Shown: positions 6,711 through 15,066 of the stretch, in pieces
Numbering within the stretch: the stretch's first letter is position 1
How the letters are laid out: the number at the start of each line of letters is the position of its first letter
Virus record (IMG/VR): IMGVR_UViG_3300033571_003572
Span: 1-29,754 of that record
Reading direction: 5' to 3' (one strand)
DNA: 29,754 nucleotides
Source of the DNA: a virus
Notes under the pieces: generated by a model
Told to the model about the DNA's origin: nothing
The model's input: the letters and a program-made list of their open reading frames with translations, nothing else
Databases searched by the model: none
Position numbers and translations under genes: made by a program

Positions 6711-6926
6711 ATGGAAAACGAGTTACACGAAATCGAATTACCAATCGACACAACGTTAAACATAACGGAATTGATTAACAAAGCGGAACAATTAGCGTAC
6801 GACGGTAATATAAACATGGCCGCAAAGGGAACATTACCCGTTCAATTTTTAATCGTGGACGGTCGAACGTTTGTTTTCAGCGTTCAAATGGAATTGATCG
6901 GATTGTCTAAACAGGTAAACGAATAA
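6711..6926 (+). CDS. hypothetical protein (71 aa)
   Basis: The 71-residue product is acidic at its N-terminus (MENELHEIELPIDTTLN), then has a helix (ITELINKAEQLAYDG) and two likely beta strands (PVQFLIVDG, RTFVFSVQME). No catalytic or metal-binding pattern is present. It starts 12 bases after the previous stop and ends three bases before the probable TerS gene, so it shares that transcript. Function not recognised. Confidence 0.6.
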   Translation: MENELHEIELPIDTTLNITELINKAEQLAYDGNINMAAKGTLPVQFLIVDGRTFVFSVQMELIGLSKQVNE

Positions 6927-6929
6927 AAC

Positions 6930-7328
6930 ATGAAACCCATGGCGTACGATAAAAAAGAACTGTTAAAACTTTCATTGGAGGCAATCGAAAAACACCAATT
7001 AGTTTTTATCGATGAGGTCGTTACATTTTTACCATGTACACGCGCGACATTTTACAATCATGAATTGGACAAAATGGACGAAATAAAGGACGCGTTAAAC
7101 AACGTCCGTACGTCCATGAAAACCCAATTACGGAACAAATGGCGCGATTCGGAAAACGCAACGTTACAAATTGGTTTAATGAAGCTCATAGCAACCGACG
7201 ACGAACGAAAGCGCCTGGCAACGGGTTACATGGAAACGGTACAAAAACACATCGCGCCCGACCTTTCGAATTTTACAACGGATCAAATTATCGAGTTACT
7301 GAACAATGAATCAGCAAACGACGAATAA
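6930..7328 (+). CDS. terS: probable small terminase subunit
   Basis: The 132-residue product precedes and overlaps the large terminase gene by 23 bases, the normal TerS position. It is almost wholly helical. Residues about 8-60 could be an HTH DNA-recognition domain (LLKLSLEAIEKHQLVF, then PCTRATFYNHELDKMDEI). The region ATLQIGLMKLIATDDERKRLATGY resembles the central oligomerisation helices of small terminases, and the C-terminus is acidic (ELLNNESANDE). TerS rings bind the packaging site and load DNA into the motor. The assignment rests on position plus architecture, because small terminases vary greatly in sequence. Confidence 0.7.
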   Translation: MKPMAYDKKELLKLSLEAIEKHQLVFIDEVVTFLPCTRATFYNHELDKMDEIKDALNNVRTSMKTQLRNKWRDSENATLQIGLMKLIATDDERKRLATGYMETVQKHIAPDLSNFTTDQIIELLNNESANDE

Positions 7329-8676
7329 ACGCGAGTTTGTACGCGAGTTATTACGGGCTGAACTTTGCCGCCGTTCATTTTGGCATTTTTGTTTATATTA
7401 TGACCCCGAATTTTACAACGAACGGCCGTTCCTTAAGGACATCGCCGTCGGTTTTCAGTCAATCGAAGAACGCGAAATTAAATCATTATCGGTGTCCATG
7501 CCCCCACGTGCTGGTAAAAGTTACATAACATCGTTATTTTGTGCGTGGACAATCGGACGTAACCCCGATAAATCCGTTATGCGCAACACATGTACGGCTA
7601 CATTATACCTCAAATTTAGTTACGATGTTCGGGCTATACTTAAAAACGACCGATTCAGGCGTATTTTCCCAGACGTTTTCCTGTCGGACGACAAAGCAAA
7701 TTTACAAGGTTGGAATACAAACCGCGCTAAAATGGTGTCGTATTTTGGGGCTGGCGTGGGCGGTACAATTATCGGATTCGGTGCGTCCAATGTAGCCATT
7801 ACGGACGACCTTTATAGGGGAATCGAGGACGCGTTAAGCGATACCGTGAACGATCGTATTATACAATGGAAAGAATCGACGCACGATTCACGTTTTGAAA
7901 ACGGTTGCTGTCGAATCGACATCGGTACGCGTTGGTCGTTAAACGATGTCATTGGGCGTAACATGACACAAAAAATTTACGATCATTCCGTAATTGTTCC
8001 AGCGTTGGACGATAACGACATTTCGTTTTGTAATGCTGTCATGACATCGGACGAATACAAAACAAAGCGTTTGAGGACCGCAAACGAAATTTGGTTGGCT
8101 GAATATCAGCAACAGCCTGTCGACATGAAAGGACGTTTATTTAGCGACTTGCAATTCATTGATAAAAGCGAATTCGAGGAATTAACAAAAGCAAATCCAA
8201 TCGAGGGCACCGTGGCGTACATCGACGTTTCGGATCAGGGAACGGATTATACAGCATTGGCGGTTTGTGCAATCATTAAAAACACGCCGTTCGTTGTCGA
8301 TTACGTTTTTACTCGCGACAATACCGACGTTACGTTACCAATGTGCGCGGAAAAACTGAACCGCTGGAACGTAACGTATTGCCGTGTCGAATCGAATAAC
8401 ATGGGCGCCATGTTTGCACGACAATTACAGGCGTTGACGAAAACACGGATTTTACAGGTAAACAATACCACGAACAAAATAACGCGTATAATAATGCAAT
8501 CGGCGTTTATTATGAATACGCTGAAATTTGTTAAAAACGGGGACAATAACAGCGAGTTATTTATACAAAATATACTGTCGTTCAGTAAGGAAGGCAAAAA
8601 TAAAAACGACGACGCGCCCGACTGTATAGCCGGCCTGTCGATTTTTATGGTGTCAATGTTCAAAAATTTGCGTTAA
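7306..8676 (+). CDS. terL: large terminase subunit (ATPase and nuclease)
   Basis: The 456-residue product is the DNA-packaging motor. The ATPase domain has Walker A MPPRAGKS (65-72) and Walker B VAITDD (163-168), and GTRW at 207-210 fits the coupling-motif region. The C-terminal RNase H-fold nuclease shows the acidic metal ligands in AYIDVSDQG (D307), RVESNN (E362) and DDAPDCIAGL (D436/D439). It hydrolyses ATP to push DNA through the portal and cuts the concatemer. Its start overlaps the end of terS and it is followed by a -7 element and the portal gene. Confidence 0.93.
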   Translation: MNQQTTNKREFVRELLRAELCRRSFWHFCLYYDPEFYNERPFLKDIAVGFQSIEEREIKSLSVSMPPRAGKSYITSLFCAWTIGRNPDKSVMRNTCTATLYLKFSYDVRAILKNDRFRRIFPDVFLSDDKANLQGWNTNRAKMVSYFGAGVGGTIIGFGASNVAITDDLYRGIEDALSDTVNDRIIQWKESTHDSRFENGCCRIDIGTRWSLNDVIGRNMTQKIYDHSVIVPALDDNDISFCNAVMTSDEYKTKRLRTANEIWLAEYQQQPVDMKGRLFSDLQFIDKSEFEELTKANPIEGTVAYIDVSDQGTDYTALAVCAIIKNTPFVVDYVFTRDNTDVTLPMCAEKLNRWNVTYCRVESNNMGAMFARQLQALTKTRILQVNNTTNKITRIIMQSAFIMNTLKFVKNGDNNSELFIQNILSFSKEGKNKNDDAPDCIAGLSIFMVSMFKNLR

Positions 8677-8681
8677 ATTTG
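8674..8681 (+). promoter_or_regulatory. possible promoter -7 element upstream of portal
   Basis: TAAATTTG matches TAnnTTTG and begins at the terL stop codon, 21 bases before the portal ATG. No good TTG is found about 19 bases upstream, so strength is uncertain. It could provide late head-gene transcription. Confidence 0.4.
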
Positions 8682-8702
8682 TAAAAATCAATTCCAATCG
8701 GA

Positions 8703-10136
8703 ATGGAAATAAATTTTTGGGAAGCGTTTTTCGGTGTGAACGCAAACAGGGAAAACCGATATATCAATCAAATGCGGCGGTTATTTCCGACTGCAAATCA
8801 GTTATGGGGTGTAAAAACAGCGGTTTGGATTGACACACAAAACGCGTGGGAATTGTTTATGACAATACCCGAATTACGCGCTGTAATTGATAAACGCGCG
8901 TCCATGATGAGCGCAAACAAGCCTGTAATGGTTGACAAAAACGGCGCGTTGGTCCAAAATCATTGGTTACTCGACCTCATTAACAAGCCGAACCCAATGC
9001 AATCATGGGCCGACGTCGTGTACAGTTTGAGCGTAAACGACGCGTTGTATAGCAATTCTTTTGCTTATTCGCCGTTACGATCCTTTAACCAGCGTAACAT
9101 ATTTGTTACATTACCGTCGGGAAAAATCGAAATCCGTACCACAGGGCGCACATTAAAGCAAATGGACGTCGACGGAATGATCGAGGGTTTTCGATTCAAA
9201 TACGATAACGAGGGGTTTGAAACGTTAACTGTTGACGATGTAATATATTTGACGACAGCGGACGGCATGAACCTAATAAAACCAACGTCGAAACTTGACG
9301 CGTTGAAATACCCATTGTCGAACATTAAAGCAAGTTATCACAAACGCAACGTTTTGTTGGAAAACATCGGCGCTATTGGTATTTTATCGGCTCAAAAATC
9401 GGACATTGGGGGTTCAATTCCAATGACACCTGAAGAAAAACACGAAATCCAGCGCGATTGGTACAACCGTTCAAAAGACGAACTAATTATTACCGAAAGC
9501 CAAGTTAATTGGCAACCGATGAGTTACCCAACGCGCGATTTAATGCTATTCGAGGAATTAACGGCCGACAAATTGGCTATTATCGACGCGTACGGATTGA
9601 ATTACAACCTATTTTCGAGCGACAAAGGGGCAACGTTTACCAATGTAAAGGACAGCATTCGCATGTGTTACACGGACACAATTATACCTGAAACGCAATC
9701 GATGTACGACACGATAATGCAACAGTTTAAATTGTCCGATGAGGGTTATAAATTGATTGCTGATTTTTCACATTTACCCGTGTTACAGGACGATGAGTTA
9801 AGCAAACAACAAGCCATGTCCGCAAAGGTTAACAATTATTCGGTCATGTTACGCGACGGGGTTATAACGTCCGAACAATACGCGGCCGAATTTGGAATCG
9901 AGTTAATGAAAATCGACGCGGCAACGGCACAGGCGGCAGGCCTGGCACAGGCTCAAACCCAATTAAGGGGAACAGTCGGGGGGTTAGACGGTATTATTTC
10001 GTTAAACACAGCCGTTTCAACGGGACAAATGGACCGACAAACAGCAATTAACACGCTTATAAATTATTACGGTTATTCCGAAACGATCGCGTCGGCCATG
10101 ATTACCGCACCGCCAACGCCACAAATTACAGGATAA
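8703..10136 (+). CDS. portal protein (HK97-like)
   Basis: The 477-residue protein lies between the terminase and the prohead protease, the standard portal position, and has the usual length. Recognisable portal features include the N-terminal wing containing LLDLINKPNPMQ (89-100), which in this family leads into the stem region, and NDALYSNSFAY shortly after. The clip/crown region is Gln/Ala-rich near the C-terminus (ATAQAAGLAQAQTQL). Portals form a 12-subunit ring at one capsid vertex through which DNA enters and to which the neck attaches. Its stop overlaps the next start (ATGA region at 10134-10138). Confidence 0.87.
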   Translation: MEINFWEAFFGVNANRENRYINQMRRLFPTANQLWGVKTAVWIDTQNAWELFMTIPELRAVIDKRASMMSANKPVMVDKNGALVQNHWLLDLINKPNPMQSWADVVYSLSVNDALYSNSFAYSPLRSFNQRNIFVTLPSGKIEIRTTGRTLKQMDVDGMIEGFRFKYDNEGFETLTVDDVIYLTTADGMNLIKPTSKLDALKYPLSNIKASYHKRNVLLENIGAIGILSAQKSDIGGSIPMTPEEKHEIQRDWYNRSKDELIITESQVNWQPMSYPTRDLMLFEELTADKLAIIDAYGLNYNLFSSDKGATFTNVKDSIRMCYTDTIIPETQSMYDTIMQQFKLSDEGYKLIADFSHLPVLQDDELSKQQAMSAKVNNYSVMLRDGVITSEQYAAEFGIELMKIDAATAQAAGLAQAQTQLRGTVGGLDGIISLNTAVSTGQMDRQTAINTLINYYGYSETIASAMITAPPTPQITG

Positions 10137-10900
10137 TGAAAAAAGAAACGAACATTTACAGCACAAAATCGGCTTTTGAAATTAAAGCCATGGACGCTGG
10201 AAAACGCGAGGTTGCGATATACCTTTCAAAATTCGGGGTTATTGATTCCGACGGCGACATGATCCAAAAGGGGGCGTTTGCTAAATCCATTTTGGAACGT
10301 GGACCGAATGCGGATTCAAACCGTAAAATTGCGTTTTTGCGTTCGCATGATTGGGAAAAACCAATAGGTAAATTTTTGAAATTAGAAGAGGACGATTTCG
10401 GTTTATTCGCGGTTGCTGAATTGGGACATTCAAGTTATGCAAACGACGCCTGGAATGATTACCAAGACGGTATAATCCGCGAACATTCAATCGGATTCAA
10501 ATACATGTCGGACAAAATGCGATTTATCGAGGACGTAACAGCGCCGGACGGGGTCGGATTTTGGAACATTACCGAAGTTAAATTATACGAGGGTTCGGCG
10601 GTCCTATTCGGGGCAAATGAATTCACGCCTGTCGTGGACGTAATGAAATCCGAGGATCGACAAAACTATTTTGAAAAAGTATCGAATGAAATCGACATTT
10701 TAATTAAAGCATTGGCGAACGGTAAGGGAACGGACGAACGCCTGTATAATATCGAAATGAAATTAAAATTTTTGAACGGCCAATTATTATCACTTGCGAG
10801 CTCCGAACCGCTGAATGTAAAGCATTCGGACGCTGTACAGCCGAAAACGATTGAAACGCCGTTTGATTGGAACACAGTAATTAACGCCATTAAAAAGTAA
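10136..10900 (+). CDS. HK97-family prohead protease (peptidase U35)
   Basis: The 254-residue product has the prohead protease signature. VAIYLSKFGVIDSDGDMIQKGAF (26-48) is the typical first segment, RSHDWEKPIGKF supplies catalytic His71, and REHSIGFKY supplies catalytic Ser118. The protease works inside the immature capsid, cutting off the N-terminal delta domain of the major capsid protein so that the shell can expand. The region after about residue 165 is helical and may be a self-cleaved or scaffolding-like tail. It lies between portal and capsid genes and overlaps the portal stop by one base. Confidence 0.9.
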   Translation: MKKETNIYSTKSAFEIKAMDAGKREVAIYLSKFGVIDSDGDMIQKGAFAKSILERGPNADSNRKIAFLRSHDWEKPIGKFLKLEEDDFGLFAVAELGHSSYANDAWNDYQDGIIREHSIGFKYMSDKMRFIEDVTAPDGVGFWNITEVKLYEGSAVLFGANEFTPVVDVMKSEDRQNYFEKVSNEIDILIKALANGKGTDERLYNIEMKLKFLNGQLLSLASSEPLNVKHSDAVQPKTIETPFDWNTVINAIKK

Positions 10901-10906
10901 AAACAA

Positions 10907-12103
10907 ATGGAAAACAATTTAACACCTGAACAAGTTGTCGAAAAACTTAACAACATGTTCGCTGAAAAAATGGAAGGAACGGCGACAAAATCGGACGTTT
11001 CGGATTTGAAAAACGAGGTTGAAAGCCTTAAAGGATTGAACGAAAAAAGCGCGGAAATTGAAAAAGCGATTGCACGTTTTGAGGGTCGTTTGGAATCAAT
11101 GAGCGAAAAAGCGTCGAAAACCGCGCCTAAACGTCAAACATTGGCTGGCGCATTCGGTGAAAAACACGCTGATATTTTGGACGTTGTAAGCAAGGGACAA
11201 ACGTTTAATTTGAACGTAAAGGTCGCAGGCGATACAACGTTAACAGGTTCATACGATGGCCGTGTCGCGCTATCTGTACTCGAACTTGGTGTCGATCGAA
11301 TTCAACGTCCGACGATTAAGGTTCGTAACATCGTTAACAGCGGGACAACGACGTCGAAATACGTTGTTTACATTACACAAACAAATGCAATCGGTGCCGA
11401 TTGGACGGCTGAAAGCGAAACAAAATCATTGTTTGCACCTACATACGAGGAAGTAAGCGAGGAGGTTAAAAAAGTCGCTGGAACAATCAAAATTTCAAAA
11501 GAAATGCTTTCGGATTTGTCGTTCATTCAATCGGAAATTAACACCGATCTAATGGAGGCAATCGCGGCACAAATCGAGGAATCGTTAATTAACGGTGGCG
11601 GTGGTGCTGAAATTAACGGTTTGTTGGGTTATGCTCAAACGTTCGCGGCTGGTCCATTTGCTGGGGCTATTCCATTCGCAAACGAAACGGACGTTATTCG
11701 TGTAGCAATCGCACAAATTCAATCGGCTAATTTCGAACCGACACACGTTGTGTTGAACCCGAACGACGTTGCGAAAATGCAATTAACTAAAACATCGACA
11801 GGCGAATATACATTCCCGATGTTTTTGGTTGACGCAAACGGAACACAAACCGTTGCTACATTGCCAATCGTTTCAACAACAAACATCGCCGAGGGGGCGT
11901 TTTTGGTTGGGGATATGACAAAATCAAACGTTCGTGTTCGCGAGGATATTAACATGCAAGTTGGTTACGTTAACGACGATTTCCAGCGTAACATGGTTAC
12001 AATCCTCGCCGAGGCTCGTTTGGTTCATTACGTTAAAGCAAATCAGGTATTTGCATTCGTAACAGGCGATTTCTCAACAGCAAAAGCGGCGATTAACGAC
12101 TAA
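10907..12103 (+). CDS. major capsid protein (HK97 fold)
   Basis: The 398-residue protein follows the protease by six bases. Residues 1-75 are a charged coiled coil (VEKLNNMFAEKMEG and SDLKNEVESLKGLNEKS), the delta domain that acts as internal scaffold and is removed by the protease. The remainder fits the HK97 fold: a start like LAGAFGEKHADIL, an E-loop region around TTSKYVVYITQTN, a helix with IEESLINGGGGAEINGLLGY, and an A-domain ending VHYVKANQVFAFVTG. An RNA hairpin lies just downstream. Confidence 0.9.
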   Translation: MENNLTPEQVVEKLNNMFAEKMEGTATKSDVSDLKNEVESLKGLNEKSAEIEKAIARFEGRLESMSEKASKTAPKRQTLAGAFGEKHADILDVVSKGQTFNLNVKVAGDTTLTGSYDGRVALSVLELGVDRIQRPTIKVRNIVNSGTTTSKYVVYITQTNAIGADWTAESETKSLFAPTYEEVSEEVKKVAGTIKISKEMLSDLSFIQSEINTDLMEAIAAQIEESLINGGGGAEINGLLGYAQTFAAGPFAGAIPFANETDVIRVAIAQIQSANFEPTHVVLNPNDVAKMQLTKTSTGEYTFPMFLVDANGTQTVATLPIVSTTNIAEGAFLVGDMTKSNVRVREDINMQVGYVNDDFQRNMVTILAEARLVHYVKANQVFAFVTGDFSTAKAAIND

Positions 12104-12113
12104 AAATTAAAAT

Positions 12114-12143
12114 GTTAAGGGGGTTTAACCGCCCCCGTTTAAC
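12114..12143 (+). terminator. hairpin after the major capsid gene
   Basis: GTTAAGGGGG (12114-12123) pairs with CCCCC (12132-12136) and, after a two-base bulge, TTAAC (12139-12143). The stem has five G-C pairs. It lacks a proper T-run, so it may act as a partial terminator or as an RNA-protecting element behind the highly expressed capsid gene. Confidence 0.55.
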
Positions 12144-12147
12144 TTTG
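12140..12147 (+). promoter_or_regulatory. possible promoter -7 element overlapping the capsid hairpin
   Basis: TAACTTTG fits TAnnTTTG and overlaps the 3' arm of the hairpin at 12114-12143. The downstream gene starts at 12154. No clear -33 element is seen. The layout resembles the terminator-promoter pair at 15025-15062. Confidence 0.4.
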
Positions 12148-12153
12148 CATAAA

Positions 12154-12468
12154 ATGGATCAAAAGAAACGCACCCGAAAGCCAAAACGCGACATTCAAAT
12201 TAACGTCGATTTACCCAATGCCGATTTAAGCATTGAAAAAAACGTTAACGGCGATGTACGCGCGACATTGGACACGAATAAAATCGACGTTCAGGTCGAA
12301 AAAACGGCTGAAAAATTGACAATTAACGTAGAGGTTGACGATCAAACGATTTACGAATTTGAAAGTAACGGGAAATCGAAACACATGTCGAAAGGTCAAG
12401 TTTTCAAAATTGCTGGAAAATTGGCAAAGTATTTCATTGAACGCGGATTCGGACGCATAAAACAATAA
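12154..12468 (+). CDS. hypothetical virion-region protein (104 aa)
   Basis: ATG 12154 is preferred over an in-frame ATG at 12112, because the earlier one would put the capsid hairpin inside the coding sequence. The product starts with a basic stretch (MDQKKRTRKPKRDI), then has beta-rich repeats (INVDLPNADLSIEKNVNG and TINVEVDDQTIYEFESNG), and ends with a helix (QVFKIAGKLAKYFIERGF). It lies between the capsid and adaptor genes, where phages often encode decoration or capsid-stabilising proteins. This is only positional inference. Confidence 0.6.
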   Translation: MDQKKRTRKPKRDIQINVDLPNADLSIEKNVNGDVRATLDTNKIDVQVEKTAEKLTINVEVDDQTIYEFESNGKSKHMSKGQVFKIAGKLAKYFIERGFGRIKQ

Positions 12469-12471
12469 CAC

Positions 12472-13224
12472 ATGTACTATTTAACCCCAAACGACTTTAC
12501 AGGAAAATTTGCGCTACATACGGGTATGTATACGAATCAAACGATTCAGGATTATATCGACCGTTACGAACCGCTGTATTTAATGCAATTATTCGGGGCT
12601 AAAATGTACGACGAATTTGTCGCTGATATGGGCATTTTGAACATTCCTATTTCGCCGAATTTTCAGTATTTGTATAATCCGTTTCATGAGAATTACGCGT
12701 TTAATCAGTTAATTGTGTCAAATGGTCTTATTGACATGTTAAAAGGATTCGTTTATTTCGAGTATTGTAAGGACCTTACAAATCAAATGACAGTAAACGG
12801 CAACGTTCGACCTGTTGGGGAAAATTCAGCGGACGTTTCGACGCTTTATTCAATGATGTACGCCCGTTACAACGAGGCTGTTAAAACGTATCGCGCAATA
12901 CAAACGCACATTGTTAACAATTTTAACGCGCCAACAGGTCAAATTGTAAGCGCCTCGATTACTAATCAGGGGACGGGTTACGTTGACGCGCAAAATGTAA
13001 TTGTAACAGGGGGTTCGGGAACGGGTGCCACGGTGTCCATTAACGAAACGGGCGGTTTAATTGATACGGCTATTTTTGATAATAAGGGTGTAAAATATCA
13101 AATCGGGGACGTGTTAACGATTACAGGCGGTAATAACGACGCGCAATTAGTTGTCGATTTAATCGGAATAGGTAATTATAACAATTTCGCTGGAGTAAAT
13201 AAACAGTTTAACTATTGGATATGA
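12472..13224 (+). CDS. head-tail adaptor-like protein with inserted beta domain
   Basis: The 250-residue product occupies the first neck position. Residues 1-150 are helical and resemble gp6-like adaptors in pattern: TPNDFTGKFAL, then IQDYIDRYEPLYLMQLFGAKMYDEF and a long helix pair to about 150. Residues 158-232 look like an added beta domain with two imperfect repeats, NQGTGYVDAQNVIVTGGSGTGATVSI and DNKGVKYQIGDVLTITGG, a GxGY...ITGG pattern common in phage surface proteins. The last residues (NNFAGVNKQFNYWI) appear to return to the adaptor fold. It should seat on the portal and join the head to the tail. Confidence 0.65.
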   Translation: MYYLTPNDFTGKFALHTGMYTNQTIQDYIDRYEPLYLMQLFGAKMYDEFVADMGILNIPISPNFQYLYNPFHENYAFNQLIVSNGLIDMLKGFVYFEYCKDLTNQMTVNGNVRPVGENSADVSTLYSMMYARYNEAVKTYRAIQTHIVNNFNAPTGQIVSASITNQGTGYVDAQNVIVTGGSGTGATVSINETGGLIDTAIFDNKGVKYQIGDVLTITGGNNDAQLVVDLIGIGNYNNFAGVNKQFNYWI

Positions 13225-13922
13225 TAACGGACGTAGCCGATGAGGTCGGACATTTAATTCAGGCCATGGATTGCACCATTAACGGCGAGCTCAATACTGA
13301 AATCGAGCCAAACGAATGGGTTACATGTAACGGTAAATGGGCGCGTGTCGGTAAAATTGTAATTGATCCTGTTACGGGAAATTCCTTTACAATCGTTTCA
13401 GCGGTCGAAAACATGTATTTTGTTCTCAAACCGTTGCCAACAAATCCGACTGTTGAACCGCCTGGCAATGTGTTACTTTTACCCAATCCGTTTTATTTGT
13501 CTGGAACAAAAATAGCGGCAAATAACGAATGGTCGAAAGTTAGTAATTCGTTAATGGCAAAAACGCCTGTCGTTTGGTTATTAGAGTTAATTCGATTCAA
13601 AAGTTACGGCCGCGAATCGACAATCGATTTCGAAAGCGACTTGCGATTATTTTTTTTGGACGAAACGAATGTAACACAATACTATACGTCGGACCACAGG
13701 TCGAATGTAGTTAGCCCAATGACTGAATTAGCGTCGGAATTTATCGACACAATCGGTTCATTACGGCAATACAAAACAGTCGACCAATTTGAAATAATTA
13801 CATTCTCGCGGTTTGGTGTCGAACAGGATCAAGGCGTTTTCAAAAACATTTTGGACGCAAATTTAAGCGGGGTCGAATTACGACTTACCTTAACAAAGTA
13901 TAAACAAAATTGTAAATGTTAA
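13221..13922 (+). CDS. neck or tail-completion protein
   Basis: ATG 13221 overlaps the adaptor stop (ATGA) and is preferred over TTG 13215. The 233-residue product begins with a compact beta-rich region (VTCNGKWARVGKIVIDP, then FTIVSAVENMYFVLKPL). The second half (about 115-233) reads as a separate alpha/beta domain (TPVVWLLELIRF, then ESDLRLFFLDETN, ending RLTLTKYKQNCKC). Gene order (adaptor, this gene, tail tube) points to a head-closure or tail-terminator protein. The CxC ending is unusual; CxC also occurs at the start of the tail tube protein. No family name can be given. Confidence 0.55.
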   Translation: MITDVADEVGHLIQAMDCTINGELNTEIEPNEWVTCNGKWARVGKIVIDPVTGNSFTIVSAVENMYFVLKPLPTNPTVEPPGNVLLLPNPFYLSGTKIAANNEWSKVSNSLMAKTPVVWLLELIRFKSYGRESTIDFESDLRLFFLDETNVTQYYTSDHRSNVVSPMTELASEFIDTIGSLRQYKTVDQFEIITFSRFGVEQDQGVFKNILDANLSGVELRLTLTKYKQNCKC

Positions 13923-13934
13923 AAATTAGAAATT

Positions 13935-14834
13935 ATGGCATTGGGTTGTAATTGTAACAGTGGGTTGTCAAACACAGGGCGCCCGAATTGCGTACCGCTA
14001 CAAAGCGTTACGAGTAAAATGGTCATGGTGCCATTAAAAGCGAACGACGGAACGTTAAATTACATTGATTTGACGGCACCGCTTCCGACGTGGAACGATT
14101 TAATTAACGAGGTTGACGCGTCTAAACGCTGGTTTCCGTTGCCAAACTTTGAAAACGTTGAATTGCCGAAAGCCGATTCACAATTCGAGGAGGCAAACAG
14201 CGGCCGAATGGTGTTTTTACGTCAAGGTAAACGCTCGTTTTCTGGCGAATTGTGGGCCGAGGATTCAACGCCGACGTTATTAGGAAAACTACAAAATAAC
14301 CGTTGTGTTGACTTTGGCGTTTACATCGTGGACGTTAACGGAAATTTAGTAGGTTCAAAGGTAAACGGTGGTTTGTACCCTATTCCTGTCGATAACCCGT
14401 CGTTTAATCCGACATTCGTTTTCGCAACGGACAGCACAACGCAAAAAATTATGTTAACATTTGATTTCGACCGTTTGTTCGACGAAAGCACGATGTACAT
14501 GATAACACCGTCCGAGGCTGGAATTAACTTTAACGACCTTACAGGATTAGTTGACGTTAATTTAACGATTACAACGTCAAACCCTACAAGCGTTTCGTTT
14601 GACGCGACACTCGATTACGGTACGGCATTAAACCCTATTTTATTTATGGGTGCCGTTTCGGCTGATTTCGCTTGTTTTAACGTAACAACAGGTTTAACAG
14701 TTGCTGTTACATCGGTTGAAAATTTTGATGGTAATTATACGTTGACATTTGCGGCTCAAACATCGGGCGATTTGTTGACGTTCAGCGTTGACAAAGACGG
14801 ATTCGACGGCGAAATATCAATTTCAGCGGTTTAA
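13935..14834 (+). CDS. probable major tail tube protein with C-terminal Ig-like domain
   Basis: The 299-residue product follows the neck genes and precedes the chaperone-position genes and the tape measure, the usual place for the tail tube. It begins MALGCNCNSG with Cys at 5, 7 and 19. The main domain (about 25-200) is beta-rich, with SGRMVFLRQGKRSFSGEL and NPTFVFATDSTTQKIMLTFDF typical of tube beta sheets. From about 205 a second domain of roughly 90 residues with Ig-like strand spacing follows (DVNLTITTSNPTSVSF to DKDGFDGEISISAV), probably displayed on the tail surface. Tube subunits stack as hexameric rings around the tape measure. Confidence 0.7.
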   Translation: MALGCNCNSGLSNTGRPNCVPLQSVTSKMVMVPLKANDGTLNYIDLTAPLPTWNDLINEVDASKRWFPLPNFENVELPKADSQFEEANSGRMVFLRQGKRSFSGELWAEDSTPTLLGKLQNNRCVDFGVYIVDVNGNLVGSKVNGGLYPIPVDNPSFNPTFVFATDSTTQKIMLTFDFDRLFDESTMYMITPSEAGINFNDLTGLVDVNLTITTSNPTSVSFDATLDYGTALNPILFMGAVSADFACFNVTTGLTVAVTSVENFDGNYTLTFAAQTSGDLLTFSVDKDGFDGEISISAV

Positions 14835-14836
14835 TC

Positions 14837-15004
14837 ATGAATTACGTTAAAGTAGGAAAAATCGAATTCGCTGTCGAACATTTGACAGGCGTTTCATTGG
14901 CTGAATGTCAGGCGTTTTTTGGACATATTCGAAAGGATATTGTTAAAATAGCATGGGACAAAGCCAATCCGAAAACAAAGGGAAAACCGAAAACCAACGA
15001 ATAA
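14837..15004 (+). CDS. small tail-module protein (55 aa)
   Basis: ATG 14837 lies two bases after the tail tube stop, and the frame runs 55 codons to TAA 15002-15004. The product begins MNYVKVGKIEFAVEHLTG, continues with a helix (SLAECQAFFGHIRKDIV) and ends in a basic tail (NPKTKGKPKTNE). It is followed by a clear intrinsic terminator, so it is the last gene of this transcript. Its place between tube and tape measure fits a tail-assembly chaperone fragment or a tube accessory, but no homology is recognised. Confidence 0.65.
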   Translation: MNYVKVGKIEFAVEHLTGVSLAECQAFFGHIRKDIVKIAWDKANPKTKGKPKTNE

Positions 15005-15024
15005 TTGGTAACTACTAACAAATT

Positions 15025-15055
15025 GAGGGGCGTAATTTATGCCCCTCTTTTTTTT
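15025..15055 (+). terminator. intrinsic terminator
   Basis: GAGGGGC (15025-15031) pairs perfectly with GCCCCTC (15041-15047) across a nine-base loop and is followed by eight T residues (15048-15055). This is a textbook rho-independent terminator ending the head/tube transcript. Confidence 0.9.
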
Positions 15056-15062
15056 ACCTTTG
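15055..15062 (+). promoter_or_regulatory. promoter -7 element abutting the terminator
   Basis: TACCTTTG fits TAnnTTTG, sharing its first T with the terminator T-run. The next gene's ATG is at 15067, only four bases after the element, so transcripts would be leaderless or nearly so. No clear TTG is seen at the usual distance upstream. Confidence 0.55.
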
Positions 15063-15066
15063 TAAT

